DNA from: a virus
Strand: one strand, 5' to 3'
IMG/VR virus record: IMGVR_UViG_3300040781_000275
Span: 1-59,231 of that record
DNA length: 59,231 bases
Of the stretch, positions 15,974-26,000 are shown one piece after another; position 1 is the stretch's first letter, and every line of letters starts with the position of its first letter. The notes under the pieces are model-generated. The model was given only the letters and a program-made list of their open reading frames with translations. It made no database searches and was not told the DNA's origin. Both the position numbers and the translations under genes were made by a program.

Positions 15974-16348
15974 ATGGCTAAAGAATTAGAAGCAAAAAGT
16001 TTTTTTATAAATACTGAAATAGAAGATGTTCAGCGATTCGACCTATCTCGGTTTATGCTTTATGACGAAGATGTATTTGAACCAATTACAGCTAACATCT
16101 TCGATGGGCTAAGAGAACTTCCAGCGGGCGGTCAATACACAGTTAATGGTAAGGAAGCAAGACCTGACCTAGTTAGTTTCGATATTTATGGCTCAACTCA
16201 GTATTATTGGGTAATAATGGTTTATAACGGTTTGCAATCTTTTAATGAGATTGTTCATTCACAGGAATTAACTTTTCCAAGCTTGGCGGTATTGGAAGAT
16301 TTTTTCTTTAACTTAAAAGTTCAACAGAACGAATCAGATAGAGATTAG
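15974..16348 (+). CDS. Baseplate wedge protein (gp53-like)
   Basis: 124 residues from the ATG at 15974, two bases after the previous stop; an upstream TTG at 15956 lies inside the previous gene and seems unlikely. The segment DLVSFDIYGSTQYYWVIMVYN is typical of the gp53 family, followed by a LysM-like turn and LTFPS. In T4, gp53 clamps neighbouring wedges together. The visible ribosome site is weak, so coupling to the upstream gene is likely. Confidence 0.8.
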   Translation: MAKELEAKSFFINTEIEDVQRFDLSRFMLYDEDVFEPITANIFDGLRELPAGGQYTVNGKEARPDLVSFDIYGSTQYYWVIMVYNGLQSFNEIVHSQELTFPSLAVLEDFFFNLKVQQNESDRD

Positions 16349-16351
16349 AAT

Positions 16352-17494
16352 ATGTCGGTTGGTATAGAAGGTCAGTTTTATTTAAGGTTCAAGATTGGAA
16401 ACAATGATGATTTCTTAGATAGAGAAGACTTTTTATTTTTTAATGTTTATGAGTATGCTGGAAACCTATTGCCAACTTTTGAATGGGCTTTTAAAAGCCA
16501 AGACGAAAGCATATTAAAACGTCTCAACGAGGGTAATATTATCCAAGCCCAATATGGCCGTAACAGAGATGAGCTAATCGATGTAAAGCTTTCAGTCAGT
16601 TCTATTAGTCCAACTAAAGATGGGGCTAATCTGATGGTTATCAAATGTACGGGCTATGCTTCAGAGATTAACTATATTACCGACCATAGCCTACAGGTAA
16701 CAGCTGAACAAAGTGCGGTTAAAACAGCTATTGATACTGCTAGAGCTAATGGATTTGTTATTAAAGCTAATGTTCTAACGTCCTCAGATAGCCAAAGGTG
16801 GATCCAACACAATACATCAGATAAACAGTTCGTAAATGACTGTTATATGAGAGCTGATGTAGGTGACAGTGCTATCGCAGTTGCAATTACAGCAGACGGT
16901 GAATTTATATTGAAAGACCTTTTAAAGGACTTTAGAAGAACAGGTTTTAGAAAGTTTGATTGGAAGTTTACAAAGAACCCTTTAGATTCTTCTGATGTTG
17001 TTTACGATTCAGATGGAGACTTTAGCAGTCAGGCGGGATTCATTAATAATTGGCTTGGTTACGGAAGAGTGACTAAACTGATAAACAACGAGACAGGTTT
17101 GGTTACAGATATTCAAGACCAGCCTGGTGTTGTCCTCGCATTAACAAATATTGTTGATAAGCTAAAAAGTGTTGGAGACAGGTACGGTGGTTCAAAGTTT
17201 CAAAGCGAATCAGTCCACGCCAAATTCCATGAGAGTTATAACCATAACCTAATATTCTTAGCCAACTTATCTAAGATTGAGAATGTTGTTTCAGTTACAG
17301 ACAGATTTTTCTTGATTAGACCGTTAGACTTGGTAATGTATTCAGAAGAGGGTACTGAAATAATCGAACAGGCGAGTGACATTAAATCAGGATTATTTGT
17401 CGCTTCAGGTATTGTTAGAAACTTCCAAGCGGATAGAATGAATACAACGGTTATTTTGAATAGAGAAGCATTGAACGAGGTACAGGTAGAATAA
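16352..17494 (+). CDS. Baseplate hub protein (gp27-like)
   Basis: 380 residues. The pattern WIQHNTSDKQFVNDCY around residue 150 and the later DGEFILKDL strand are typical of T4 gp27 and Mu gp44-type hub proteins, which form a trimeric ring between tube and spike. It is placed between the gp53-like gene and the spike gene, and its stop overlaps the spike start by one base. Confidence 0.82.
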   Translation: MSVGIEGQFYLRFKIGNNDDFLDREDFLFFNVYEYAGNLLPTFEWAFKSQDESILKRLNEGNIIQAQYGRNRDELIDVKLSVSSISPTKDGANLMVIKCTGYASEINYITDHSLQVTAEQSAVKTAIDTARANGFVIKANVLTSSDSQRWIQHNTSDKQFVNDCYMRADVGDSAIAVAITADGEFILKDLLKDFRRTGFRKFDWKFTKNPLDSSDVVYDSDGDFSSQAGFINNWLGYGRVTKLINNETGLVTDIQDQPGVVLALTNIVDKLKSVGDRYGGSKFQSESVHAKFHESYNHNLIFLANLSKIENVVSVTDRFFLIRPLDLVMYSEEGTEIIEQASDIKSGLFVASGIVRNFQADRMNTTVILNREALNEVQVE

Positions 17495-18294
17495 TGTTAA
17501 TTAGTTTAGCTGAACATTTAAAGCCTATTAGGGCGTTGACTAGACCTCATAAGGGTGTCGTAGTCGATAATGTAGACCCTAAGAAGTTGGGTAGAGTGAA
17601 AGTTCAGATAAAGGGCTTATTGGAAGTTGAAAAAGAGATGTTGCCGTGGTGTTCTACTTTAAATGACCCTAGCAATTTTGATGTGCCAGAAATAGGAGCA
17701 GAGCTTTATGTTATTTTTCCTTACGGAAGTATTTATTTTCCTTTTAGCCTTGGTTACTTTAATAGCGAAACTAATATTAACGCTAATCTTACTGGTGATG
17801 ATGACAATTATCCTAATACCTCGGGGTTCTCAAAACAAGGTTTCACGATAAAGTATAATAAGACAGCGCAAGAAGCTAATTTAATTCATCCAAGCGGCTC
17901 AACAGCTAAACTCAATAAAGAGGGAAGCTTTGAAATGAACTTAACGAAAGACTTGCTATTAACTATTGCTGGTAAGGTTGAGCAGACTGTCACAGGTGAT
18001 GTTATTTTTAATACAGATGGTAAATTGGAATACTCAGCTGTTGGTGATGTAAATGTTTCTAGTGATGGCAACGTGACTATAAAAGCAAATGGTCAAGCAA
18101 TATTTGAAGGTACAAGCACAACGATTGTTGGAAGTTCTGCTAGTGCTACTTTAGTTGAAGGGCAAACAGTTGCTTTAGCTGGTGGTGGAAAGCCTGTAGC
18201 AACATTAGGAAGCAAGTCTATTGGAACTGGTAATGCTGGTGCTCCGGTTATATCCACAGTTATTCAAGGTAGTACCAAAGTGAGTAGTGCATAA
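17494..18294 (+). CDS. Baseplate central spike (gp5/gpV-like), no lysozyme domain
   Basis: 266 residues. Residues 20-95 form the OB-fold typical of spike proteins (GVVVDNVDPKKLGRVKVQI, then EIGAELYVIFPYGS). Residues 125-230 are short alternating beta repeats expected of the triangular beta-helix that pierces the host envelope. Unlike T4 gp5 there is no lysozyme domain between them. The C-terminal part is rich in Gly, Ala and Ser. It overlaps the hub gene and the next gene by one base each, so the three should be translated together. Confidence 0.85.
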   Translation: MLISLAEHLKPIRALTRPHKGVVVDNVDPKKLGRVKVQIKGLLEVEKEMLPWCSTLNDPSNFDVPEIGAELYVIFPYGSIYFPFSLGYFNSETNINANLTGDDDNYPNTSGFSKQGFTIKYNKTAQEANLIHPSGSTAKLNKEGSFEMNLTKDLLLTIAGKVEQTVTGDVIFNTDGKLEYSAVGDVNVSSDGNVTIKANGQAIFEGTSTTIVGSSASATLVEGQTVALAGGGKPVATLGSKSIGTGNAGAPVISTVIQGSTKVSSA

Positions 18295-19859
18295 TGGGAA
18301 CTTTAGTATTCACTGATGAACAAATTAGAACAATTACAGAACAGGTATTAAGTTTACCTATTACTCTTGATGGTATTCCTGAACTTGGTGTAACGGGTTT
18401 GAGAGACTCCCTTGTTACTGCTCAAGAAGAAAAAGAAAACTTTTTATCTCAAGATGAGGATAAGAAAATATTTTTCGATAATGTTTTACTTTCAGTTCAA
18501 AAATATCATGAGGAAATTCTTCAAATTGTTGGAGACAGTAGAACCCTTTATAGTGAAGCGGATTTAATTGCTTCAGCTAAACATACTTTACCTCATTATG
18601 AAAAAACAACTTGGTTCAATGCTGTTATTGAAATCATTGCTTCAAACAACGGAAATCCTAGAACTACAAATTCTCAGGAAGCTGAAGATGATAAAATTCA
18701 GGACGTTATTGATGCCGTAGATGGTTATATTTTAGGCACACCTCCATCAAGCCCTTTAAATTCAACTCTAAGCCAACCCTATAATCCGGGTGATGGTTTC
18801 GTTCACACTGAGAACACAGGTGGTTCAGTTGGGGATATTATTCTAATTGAAAACACTTTCTTAAGTCAGATTATGGTGGCAATTATTACAAATGTTACAG
18901 GCCCAGATGGAACTTGTACTAATGCTGCTTTTAATAACGACCCCGCTGGTTGTGCTTTAGATAACTTCACAAACGAATATGAGACTTTAGGTGCTCAGAA
19001 GATATTTTTTGATGTTATTGATAACGACCAAAACTTTTCTGACACTGCAACTATTACAAATGTGTATGACCCTTTTACTAATTCTGAGAGAGGTAGACAG
19101 GAAGTAATTGCCCCTGAAAGACAAGTTATTCAAACAGCTTTAGAAGACAATATCGTTACCTTCTTAGCTATATGGGAAAGTGAGCTCCAAGCTACCAAAG
19201 CTATTATCGAGTCTCAGGTTACATCAGGAGACAATACAAAAATTGCTGAGAACCAAGTGGCATTAGATAATGTTCAAAATATCTTGGATGATATTACAAC
19301 TTGGGAGAATACGCCTTTAACAAGTGCTACTGGAAGATACACTGATTCAAGTGTCGTTCCACTTATTAAAAACAACACTATTCTCAGGAAGGATACACAG
19401 ATTCCTAATCGGAATACGGAAATAAGTACGTTCTTAGGTAGTGTTGCTCAGGATGCCCAAGGTAATGTTTCAGGTGATGGGCAATATTTTGAGCTTACTA
19501 ACATAATTAAGTCGCGAATAGACCTAATTGGGGGCTCTCTGTCATCGTTCTTTCAAGCAGACCTAACTTTGGTTAGTATTGACCAAGATATCAAACAAAA
19601 AGAGTCTGACTTAGCACGGTATGAAGCGAACTTTGATGTTAAGCCTTTATTGGAAGAATCAGAGCTTGGACAAATTGAATTTGAGGTTGAAGATGCTAGT
19701 TCTTTTAGCCCAGCTGACGAAGTAAAGGTGTTCGATAACAGTTCGCTGGTATTTACCAGAAATATTGATACAATAGATGGAAACATAGTCAGACTAGACA
19801 CTGGAATACCCACAACATTGACACTAGGAAACCAAGCCCGAATAGTTAGGTTAAAATAA
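18294..19859 (+). CDS. Baseplate-region structural protein, unknown
   Basis: 521 residues, largely helical in 1-130 and 270-450 with coiled-coil-like segments. A central Asn/Pro-rich part contains two Cys residues (TCTNAAF and AGCALDN) that could pair, and a small beta domain ends the protein (residues 460-521). The gene starts at the spike stop codon and is followed by the gp25-like gene, so it is probably a virion protein of the baseplate. I cannot assign it to a T4 or P2 counterpart. Confidence 0.7.
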   Translation: MGTLVFTDEQIRTITEQVLSLPITLDGIPELGVTGLRDSLVTAQEEKENFLSQDEDKKIFFDNVLLSVQKYHEEILQIVGDSRTLYSEADLIASAKHTLPHYEKTTWFNAVIEIIASNNGNPRTTNSQEAEDDKIQDVIDAVDGYILGTPPSSPLNSTLSQPYNPGDGFVHTENTGGSVGDIILIENTFLSQIMVAIITNVTGPDGTCTNAAFNNDPAGCALDNFTNEYETLGAQKIFFDVIDNDQNFSDTATITNVYDPFTNSERGRQEVIAPERQVIQTALEDNIVTFLAIWESELQATKAIIESQVTSGDNTKIAENQVALDNVQNILDDITTWENTPLTSATGRYTDSSVVPLIKNNTILRKDTQIPNRNTEISTFLGSVAQDAQGNVSGDGQYFELTNIIKSRIDLIGGSLSSFFQADLTLVSIDQDIKQKESDLARYEANFDVKPLLEESELGQIEFEVEDASSFSPADEVKVFDNSSLVFTRNIDTIDGNIVRLDTGIPTTLTLGNQARIVRLK

Positions 19860-19866
19860 GGAATAA

Positions 19867-20238
19867 ATGGCTTTTTATAGAGATTTAAACCAAACATCTT
19901 TTGCAAACCGTCCGTATGTTACGGATATTGAAGCCGTTATCCAGTCGGTTAGAAATTTAGTATCAACCCGTAAAGGCGAAAGGCCTTTTAGACCAGACTA
20001 CGGAATTAATATTGTGGACTACCTATTTGAATTAATGGACGACTCTGCAAGTTTACAGTTACTTGGAGATGTTTTTTCGGCTGTTCAAACCTATGAACCG
20101 AGAGTTACAATAGACAGACAAAGAAGCACGGTTACACCTGACCCAGACACTTACACTTTTGAAGTAGAACTTTTCTTTGTCGTTGAAGGTTTTGAGAACG
20201 AGGGTATTTTCAACGTAACTGAAACAGTAAGGCAATAA
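19867..20238 (+). CDS. Baseplate wedge protein (gp25-like)
   Basis: 123 residues, the usual size of the family. The segment KGERPFRPDYG-INIVDYLFE is the hallmark of gp25/gpW-type wedge proteins, and EPRV near residue 78 is also typical. The protein nucleates sheath assembly and joins the sheath to the wedge. The stop of the upstream gene forms part of its AAGGA ribosome site. The gp6-like gene follows two bases later. Confidence 0.9.
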   Translation: MAFYRDLNQTSFANRPYVTDIEAVIQSVRNLVSTRKGERPFRPDYGINIVDYLFELMDDSASLQLLGDVFSAVQTYEPRVTIDRQRSTVTPDPDTYTFEVELFFVVEGFENEGIFNVTETVRQ

Positions 20239-20240
20239 TT

Positions 20241-22463
20241 ATGACGGATTTTATCGTAGACCCATCCAAATTATCATTTGAAGAAATTAAAAAAGAGTAT
20301 GAAACATTCTTAGCCTCTAAACCAAATGCAGCTGAGATTAGCCAATTCTTTTTAAGTTCAGCGGGTCAGACAACTATAGAAATTGCAGCAGCTTATTTAG
20401 CTTATCTGAAATATGACTCAATCGTAAGTCGTAGAGAAAATTATTTACCGTATGCTACTACTCGTGGTGGAATTGTAGCTGGTGGACAGACTTTAGGTTA
20501 CTCAGCTGATAGGGGAAGAAACGCTATTGTTACAATTACATTTACACCCCTAACAAGCGGTGTTTATCCAAGGTTCTATAACTTGGGTAATGTTTCTGGA
20601 TACGGTTTATTACTATTAGAAGAAACTGTTCACAATGCTGGAACACCTTTAACAGTTCAATGCGTTGTGGGTGATTTATTAACTGATGTTCAACAAGCTG
20701 ATACAGAAGGTAGTTCTAAATTCAGATTCACTAATAAAAGAGTTTCAAACGATATTAGAATTAATATTGAAACAGATGAGGTTGCAAACTCAACCAACAT
20801 CACAGATTTGCTTGAGAATCAATTTGTTGTTCAGTCTAATGCTATTGGTTCAATCGATGCTTTATATCTTAACGATGCAACGGCAGCATTCCAATATGTA
20901 ACAGGTTCAAATATTAATTTAGAATATGTTGAACTTAGAGATGTAAATTTCACATCACAAAATATTCAACTAGACGAAGCTGAAGGTACTTTAACAAGTG
21001 CTGAGATTACAAATCTATATCAGGAGCCAGAATCAAATGAGTCGATTAAAATCAATGCCCCTCTACAAAATGAAACGAAGTTTGTAATTAGAGGAAGGAA
21101 TGACTACGCAAAACTATTACTGCTATCTAATCCAGACTTTATCGCTGCGGGGGCTAGAGACACAAATGTTGCAGCAGTTGTTGAAGCATTTGCACTTAAA
21201 GACGATTTAAGTGTTCTAAGTGCTATCGAGAAAAATAATTTGGTTATCGCTGTTAATCAAAATAGAAGTTTTGGTGTTCAACCTTCAATTATTATTGATA
21301 CGGTTCCAAACTTCTTAGACGTAAATATCGAGATTTGTGTTCAAGCCGGTGTAACAGGTGACCCAGCAACTTTAATTAGAGAAATCCTAGCTCCTTATGA
21401 AAAGAAATTATCAACACCCGAAGAAATTCAGGGCATTGATTTCAAAGAACTAGAGTCTTTAATTACAGCTCTTTCAATTGTGCAAATTTCAAGAATACTT
21501 TATAATACAAATCCTTGGGCAAGCTCAAGTTCTTATAGGAGAGGTAATTATATTTCTCCTTCTGTTGCAAATGGATTCATATATGAGGCTGTTGGATTTA
21601 GTAGGTATAGCGGTGGTACAGAACCATCTTGGCCTTCTCCAATTCCTCTTACTCCACCAGCAAATGGCTTTACCTATGGCCAAACTATTGATGATAACGA
21701 GCTTGTTTGGGTAAGCATTGAAGAGGATACAAGTCTTAATGATTGGCAACCTAATCTTGGCTATAGTGTGGGGGATAAGGTTAAGGTTACTGGAAACGGT
21801 AATACACCCGATGCTTCATTTGAAGTTCAATCTGTAAAACATAAATCAGGAACTTCTACAGCGGGTGTTGCAGCAACGGCTACTGAACAAGGTGTAACCT
21901 TCACAGCGGATAATTTAGGAACTATTGGAGACGGTATTTCTCTTGGATTTAATGGTATAGCTGACGTAGATGCTGTGGTAGCCGCTTGGAATTTAGCTAA
22001 CCCATCTAATACGGTTTCACACGATGGAGCTGGTACGGAAGTATTAACAACGGCTACCGTTAACTTATCAGGCGGGCTTGAAGCCTTTGATGCTGAACCG
22101 CTGTGGCCAGTACCAGTTAGCCCACCAAACCCAAATGAGCGTTCATTTTTAAACGATAACCAGGTTCTTTGGTTGATGGTTGCTAAAGAAGGTACACCTG
22201 ATGCTTGGGCAGCGGATACAGAATATAATGTAGGCGATATTGTTGTTCCAACTAATATTCAAACTGGACAAGAGGACATTGCTTTTCAAATGGTTTCATT
22301 TATTGGAACAAGTGGGTCAACCGAGCCAACATTCCCAACTACTTTGGATGATGTAGTTGTTGATAACGGTGTTATTTGGGCTGCTAGAAGTGAAAGTGCA
22401 AGTCCTAATCCTCCTGTAGAAAATGAATATTTCTTAATTAATGAAAACGTGGTGCTTATCTAA
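20241..22463 (+). CDS. Baseplate wedge protein (gp6/gpJ-like) with added surface repeats
   Basis: 740 residues. Residues 1-400 have the order of gp6/gpJ wedge proteins, including a conserved-looking DVNIEICVQAGV strand and helix. Residues 425-730 carry three repeats beginning W-x5-Y-x2-G and ending with a Val-Trp or Val-Leu-Trp (near 428-500, 510-645 and 660-725). These resemble small sugar-binding modules of the CBM5/12 style. The second repeat is interrupted by the beta-module also found in the sheath. The gp25 and gpI neighbours support the wedge role; the added part is probably exposed. Confidence 0.82.
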   Translation: MTDFIVDPSKLSFEEIKKEYETFLASKPNAAEISQFFLSSAGQTTIEIAAAYLAYLKYDSIVSRRENYLPYATTRGGIVAGGQTLGYSADRGRNAIVTITFTPLTSGVYPRFYNLGNVSGYGLLLLEETVHNAGTPLTVQCVVGDLLTDVQQADTEGSSKFRFTNKRVSNDIRINIETDEVANSTNITDLLENQFVVQSNAIGSIDALYLNDATAAFQYVTGSNINLEYVELRDVNFTSQNIQLDEAEGTLTSAEITNLYQEPESNESIKINAPLQNETKFVIRGRNDYAKLLLLSNPDFIAAGARDTNVAAVVEAFALKDDLSVLSAIEKNNLVIAVNQNRSFGVQPSIIIDTVPNFLDVNIEICVQAGVTGDPATLIREILAPYEKKLSTPEEIQGIDFKELESLITALSIVQISRILYNTNPWASSSSYRRGNYISPSVANGFIYEAVGFSRYSGGTEPSWPSPIPLTPPANGFTYGQTIDDNELVWVSIEEDTSLNDWQPNLGYSVGDKVKVTGNGNTPDASFEVQSVKHKSGTSTAGVAATATEQGVTFTADNLGTIGDGISLGFNGIADVDAVVAAWNLANPSNTVSHDGAGTEVLTTATVNLSGGLEAFDAEPLWPVPVSPPNPNERSFLNDNQVLWLMVAKEGTPDAWAADTEYNVGDIVVPTNIQTGQEDIAFQMVSFIGTSGSTEPTFPTTLDDVVVDNGVIWAARSESASPNPPVENEYFLINENVVLI
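21867..22086 (+). repeat. Shared beta-module, copy 2 (in gp6-like protein)
   Basis: Residues 543-615 of the wedge protein. It is the closest relative of the sheath copy: a shared ATATEQ start, the WNLANPSNTVSHDG core identical, and a similar LSGG end. The DNA differs at many third positions, so the two are not a recent copy. It sits inside the second W-x5-Y repeat of its host protein. Confidence 0.8.
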
Positions 22464-23065
22464 TGACAACAAGAATAGGTTTAGAATCAGCCATTGACTT
22501 AGTAGCCAGTAACTTACGAAATGATGAGTTTTTAATCCTATTCACAGATATGTTAAATTATGCCGTTGAAGAGTACGCAGAAGAGTTTGCAGACGTTAGA
22601 TTTAAGTTCCAAGACCCTACTCAGCTTAGGGAAATTGCGATTAAAGAGATTATTACAGAACTTGGGTTTGATTATATTAGAAACCTGATGGATACTTTAG
22701 ATGACATTTCATTTAATGTTTTAATTGATTTCTTGTCGCTTCTAAATCTTTTAAAGGGTTCGAGAAGAGGGCTTGAAATTGTTCTTCAACTTTTAGGTTT
22801 AGATTCAATTATTGTAGAATGGTGGGAAAACCAACCTCAGAAAGAGCCTATGACATTTGACCTAACAATCATTGTCACAAATTCAACGGTTCCTGATATT
22901 GAAGACACACTGAGTAAAATTAGAATTTTTGTTCAACATTATGTGATTCCTAAGCTAAACTTGATTGAGTTCCAATTTATTTTAGGAGCATTTTTAGAAC
23001 AGTCAGCCGGTATTGCAGGATTTGTTAGATTAAAAGAATTTGGTAGAATTGTAGGTAAAATTTAA
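22463..23065 (+). CDS. Tail protein I-like baseplate protein
   Basis: 200 residues, overlapping the gp6-like stop by one base. A helical N-terminal half leads to a GSRRGLEIVLQLLGLD segment and WWEN, then a TFDLTIIVTN strand, the pattern of P2 gpI and Mu gp48-type proteins. These link the wedge to the tail fibres, and the fibre genes follow directly. Confidence 0.8.
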   Translation: MTTRIGLESAIDLVASNLRNDEFLILFTDMLNYAVEEYAEEFADVRFKFQDPTQLREIAIKEIITELGFDYIRNLMDTLDDISFNVLIDFLSLLNLLKGSRRGLEIVLQLLGLDSIIVEWWENQPQKEPMTFDLTIIVTNSTVPDIEDTLSKIRIFVQHYVIPKLNLIEFQFILGAFLEQSAGIAGFVRLKEFGRIVGKI

Positions 23066-23077
23066 GGATATATAATT

Positions 23078-26000
23078 ATGAGTATTTTAGGTGTTGTAAC
23101 AAATAATGGACTCGCAGCTGCTCAAGATGCGGCATTGAATGAGGGTTTTAATTTAGTTCCTACTAGATTTGGTGTTTCCGATGTTTCAGGTACTTTAGAC
23201 CCGACAAGGGAGAATCCTACTTCTGGACAGTTTTTTACTGCTCCGATTAATTCAAGGGTTATCATTGACCAGAACACAATTAAATTTGTTCTAACTGTTC
23301 CACCTAATCAAATTTCTACAGGTACTTTTAAAATTGTTAGAGAAGTTTATCTCTATATCAACGACAGTTCTAATAATGAAATCTTATTTGCTGTTGGTCA
23401 GCCTACAGACACTATTCGCTATAACTTCGACCAAGAACTAACATTAGACTTAGAATTTTCAATCGTTAACTTAAACCTGATTGATAACTTTGTTTTTGAG
23501 TTTACCCAAGCAACTGAAATCGCTGAACACAATACAGACCCTAATGCCCACCCCGACATTATAGCGATTATGAGAAAGGCTGGTTTATTTATTCCAATGG
23601 GTGCTTACACTTTTGATAGACGTGGGCAAACATTTGAAGACAACGGTGGAAACGGTGTTGAATTTGAAGGTAATAAATCAAGTGTTACAAGTGGCGGTGT
23701 AACTTTCACTTCTACTTTTAATGGTGATGAGTTAAATGGTTTCACTATTGAGCCTGATGGTTTAAAAACTGTAGATGAACTACGCTCTGAATTTAATGCG
23801 GCTAACTACCCTAATACAATCGAGCATGACGGTGTTGGAACAGAAGTTTTAGGTGGTGGAACACTTATTCTAACAGCCGGTTCATATGTTGTTCAGGATA
23901 AAGATGTTGTTTACAAAGACGTAGACGGAATTTACAAACAAGCTATTGCTGATGGAACAATAAAATCAAGGGTAGCGGGTATTGCTTTCAGAGAGGATAA
24001 ATTAATTGTCTCTGACGGTTTTATTGGTGTTGATACGGGTTACGATATTTCAACTCCACTATATTTGAGCTCAACCGTTCCGGGTGCTATTACCAATTTT
24101 AATACGAACATTAACCTCGGTCTTGGACTAGGTGATTTTATATACTTTACTGGTTTTGCAAGTGATATCACAAGCCGAGTTAGCCAAGACTTTGATGCTG
24201 TTGTAACAACGACTACAGGGGCTGGCCAATTCTTAACTACACAGGATGCAATAGATGATGTTCCTAATGGTGGTAGAATATTAATTAACAAGATTGACCA
24301 GATTGCTGAAACTATTGAAACAAACGGTAAACAGGTTGAGATTGTTTTTAATGGCCCTGAGACAGGTTGGGAAAGATTTCCGGGTCTTAACTCCCAGTTT
24401 AGATTGGATTTTGATTCTGTTCCTACACAGGGTACTTTTAGAATTGAGTGGAACAACCAAGAGTCAAACGATATTGACTTCGATGCTACTGCCTTAGAAA
24501 TTCAGAACGAGTTTAATTTACTCGAAGGTTCAAACGGCTTTACTGTCACAGGTGACTTTTCTAGTGGGTTTGTTTTCACTTCAAATGATGAGAATACTTA
24601 TCCTCTTCCAACATTTACATTTGCTGGAACAAACGAAATTCAAAGATACGATTTCTCTAATGTACCTAACGATGGAACTATCCAATTTGAAAAAGATGGT
24701 CAAGCAACATTAAATTTTCCTTGGGATGATAGCGCATCTGATTTACAAATTGCTTTACAAGCCCTACCTAATCTTTCAAATGTAATTGTTACGGGTGAGT
24801 TCGCCCAGCAGTTTTTTCAAATTGAATACGATGGCGGTTTTTTACAAGACGGTAATCAGGAGCAAACACCTCTTGAAGCGGTTATGTTCGACCTCGACTT
24901 AAATGGTGCTCCTACTAACGTAAATGGAACAACGGTTACACCTGTTGAAGCCTCTATTGTTCAGAAAGGTAAGAAGCCCGCATCTAACCTATATAACGGT
25001 TCAACATTAATCAATATTACTACTACGGCTATTGAAGATGGCTCTAGTCAGGGTGCGGATAGAGCAATCAATATTGATTCTCCTTACACACAGATTACTG
25101 GTTTTGGTAAGATATCTAATTTCTCAGAAGGTATTTATTTAGATAATGCAACCACAGGTAACCAGATTGAGGTTTACTTTGAAAATGTTGCTCAACCTAT
25201 TTTAACAAACGATAAAATTCCGGGTGTCGATTATGATATTGAGGCTTTAGGTTTTGCAAAAGATGTTCTATCTCAATTACGAGTAACAGAGCATCCAACA
25301 AATAAGAAAAGATTAAAAATAACGGGTGCTGAACAAATTTTAGCTTCTGGTATAACATTGGGAGCGGACTTAAATAGTTTGTTAATGTCTTTTAGTGGTG
25401 CGGAAATTGACTTCAGCACAGACCCTATTGAAATTTATGCTTCTGATGGTGTAACTCCGTTAGGTGTAAATATTGCTAGACCTGTTATCGCCCAATCACA
25501 ATTCAGATGGTTTTCAATTAATATTATTCCTGAGATTACTGAAACTGATTTAAGTTTAAAAGCACAGATTTTATTATTACCCGCTGCTAATGATGGCTCA
25601 ACTAAAGAGACAGCAGAGAAGCCGCCTTTTGGAGATAAGCCAATTGGTTTAGTTGCTGTTGAAGGTGCTTTTGGTGATGCTGAGATTACAGAATTAATTA
25701 CTGTTAGAAATGACTTTGGTAGCCTTACAGGTAAAACATTTATTTTAGAGGGAAAACTCTCCAACAATCCTGGCCCTAGTGAAATTGAGTCTGTTGCATT
25801 TTGGTTTAGTGACGAAAGTTTAGATACTTTTCCACTTCAGGATGAGACTTCTGTAACAGGTAACGATGAGTCGCCCTTTAACTCTGTAGTTACTAATGTT
25901 CAGGCTGGTAAAATATCATTAGCTGCTTCAACGACTTTTGACACCGTGGACGTGTTTTTAAGAAGAACAGGTAACCCAACTGGAAATTTATCAGTAAGGG

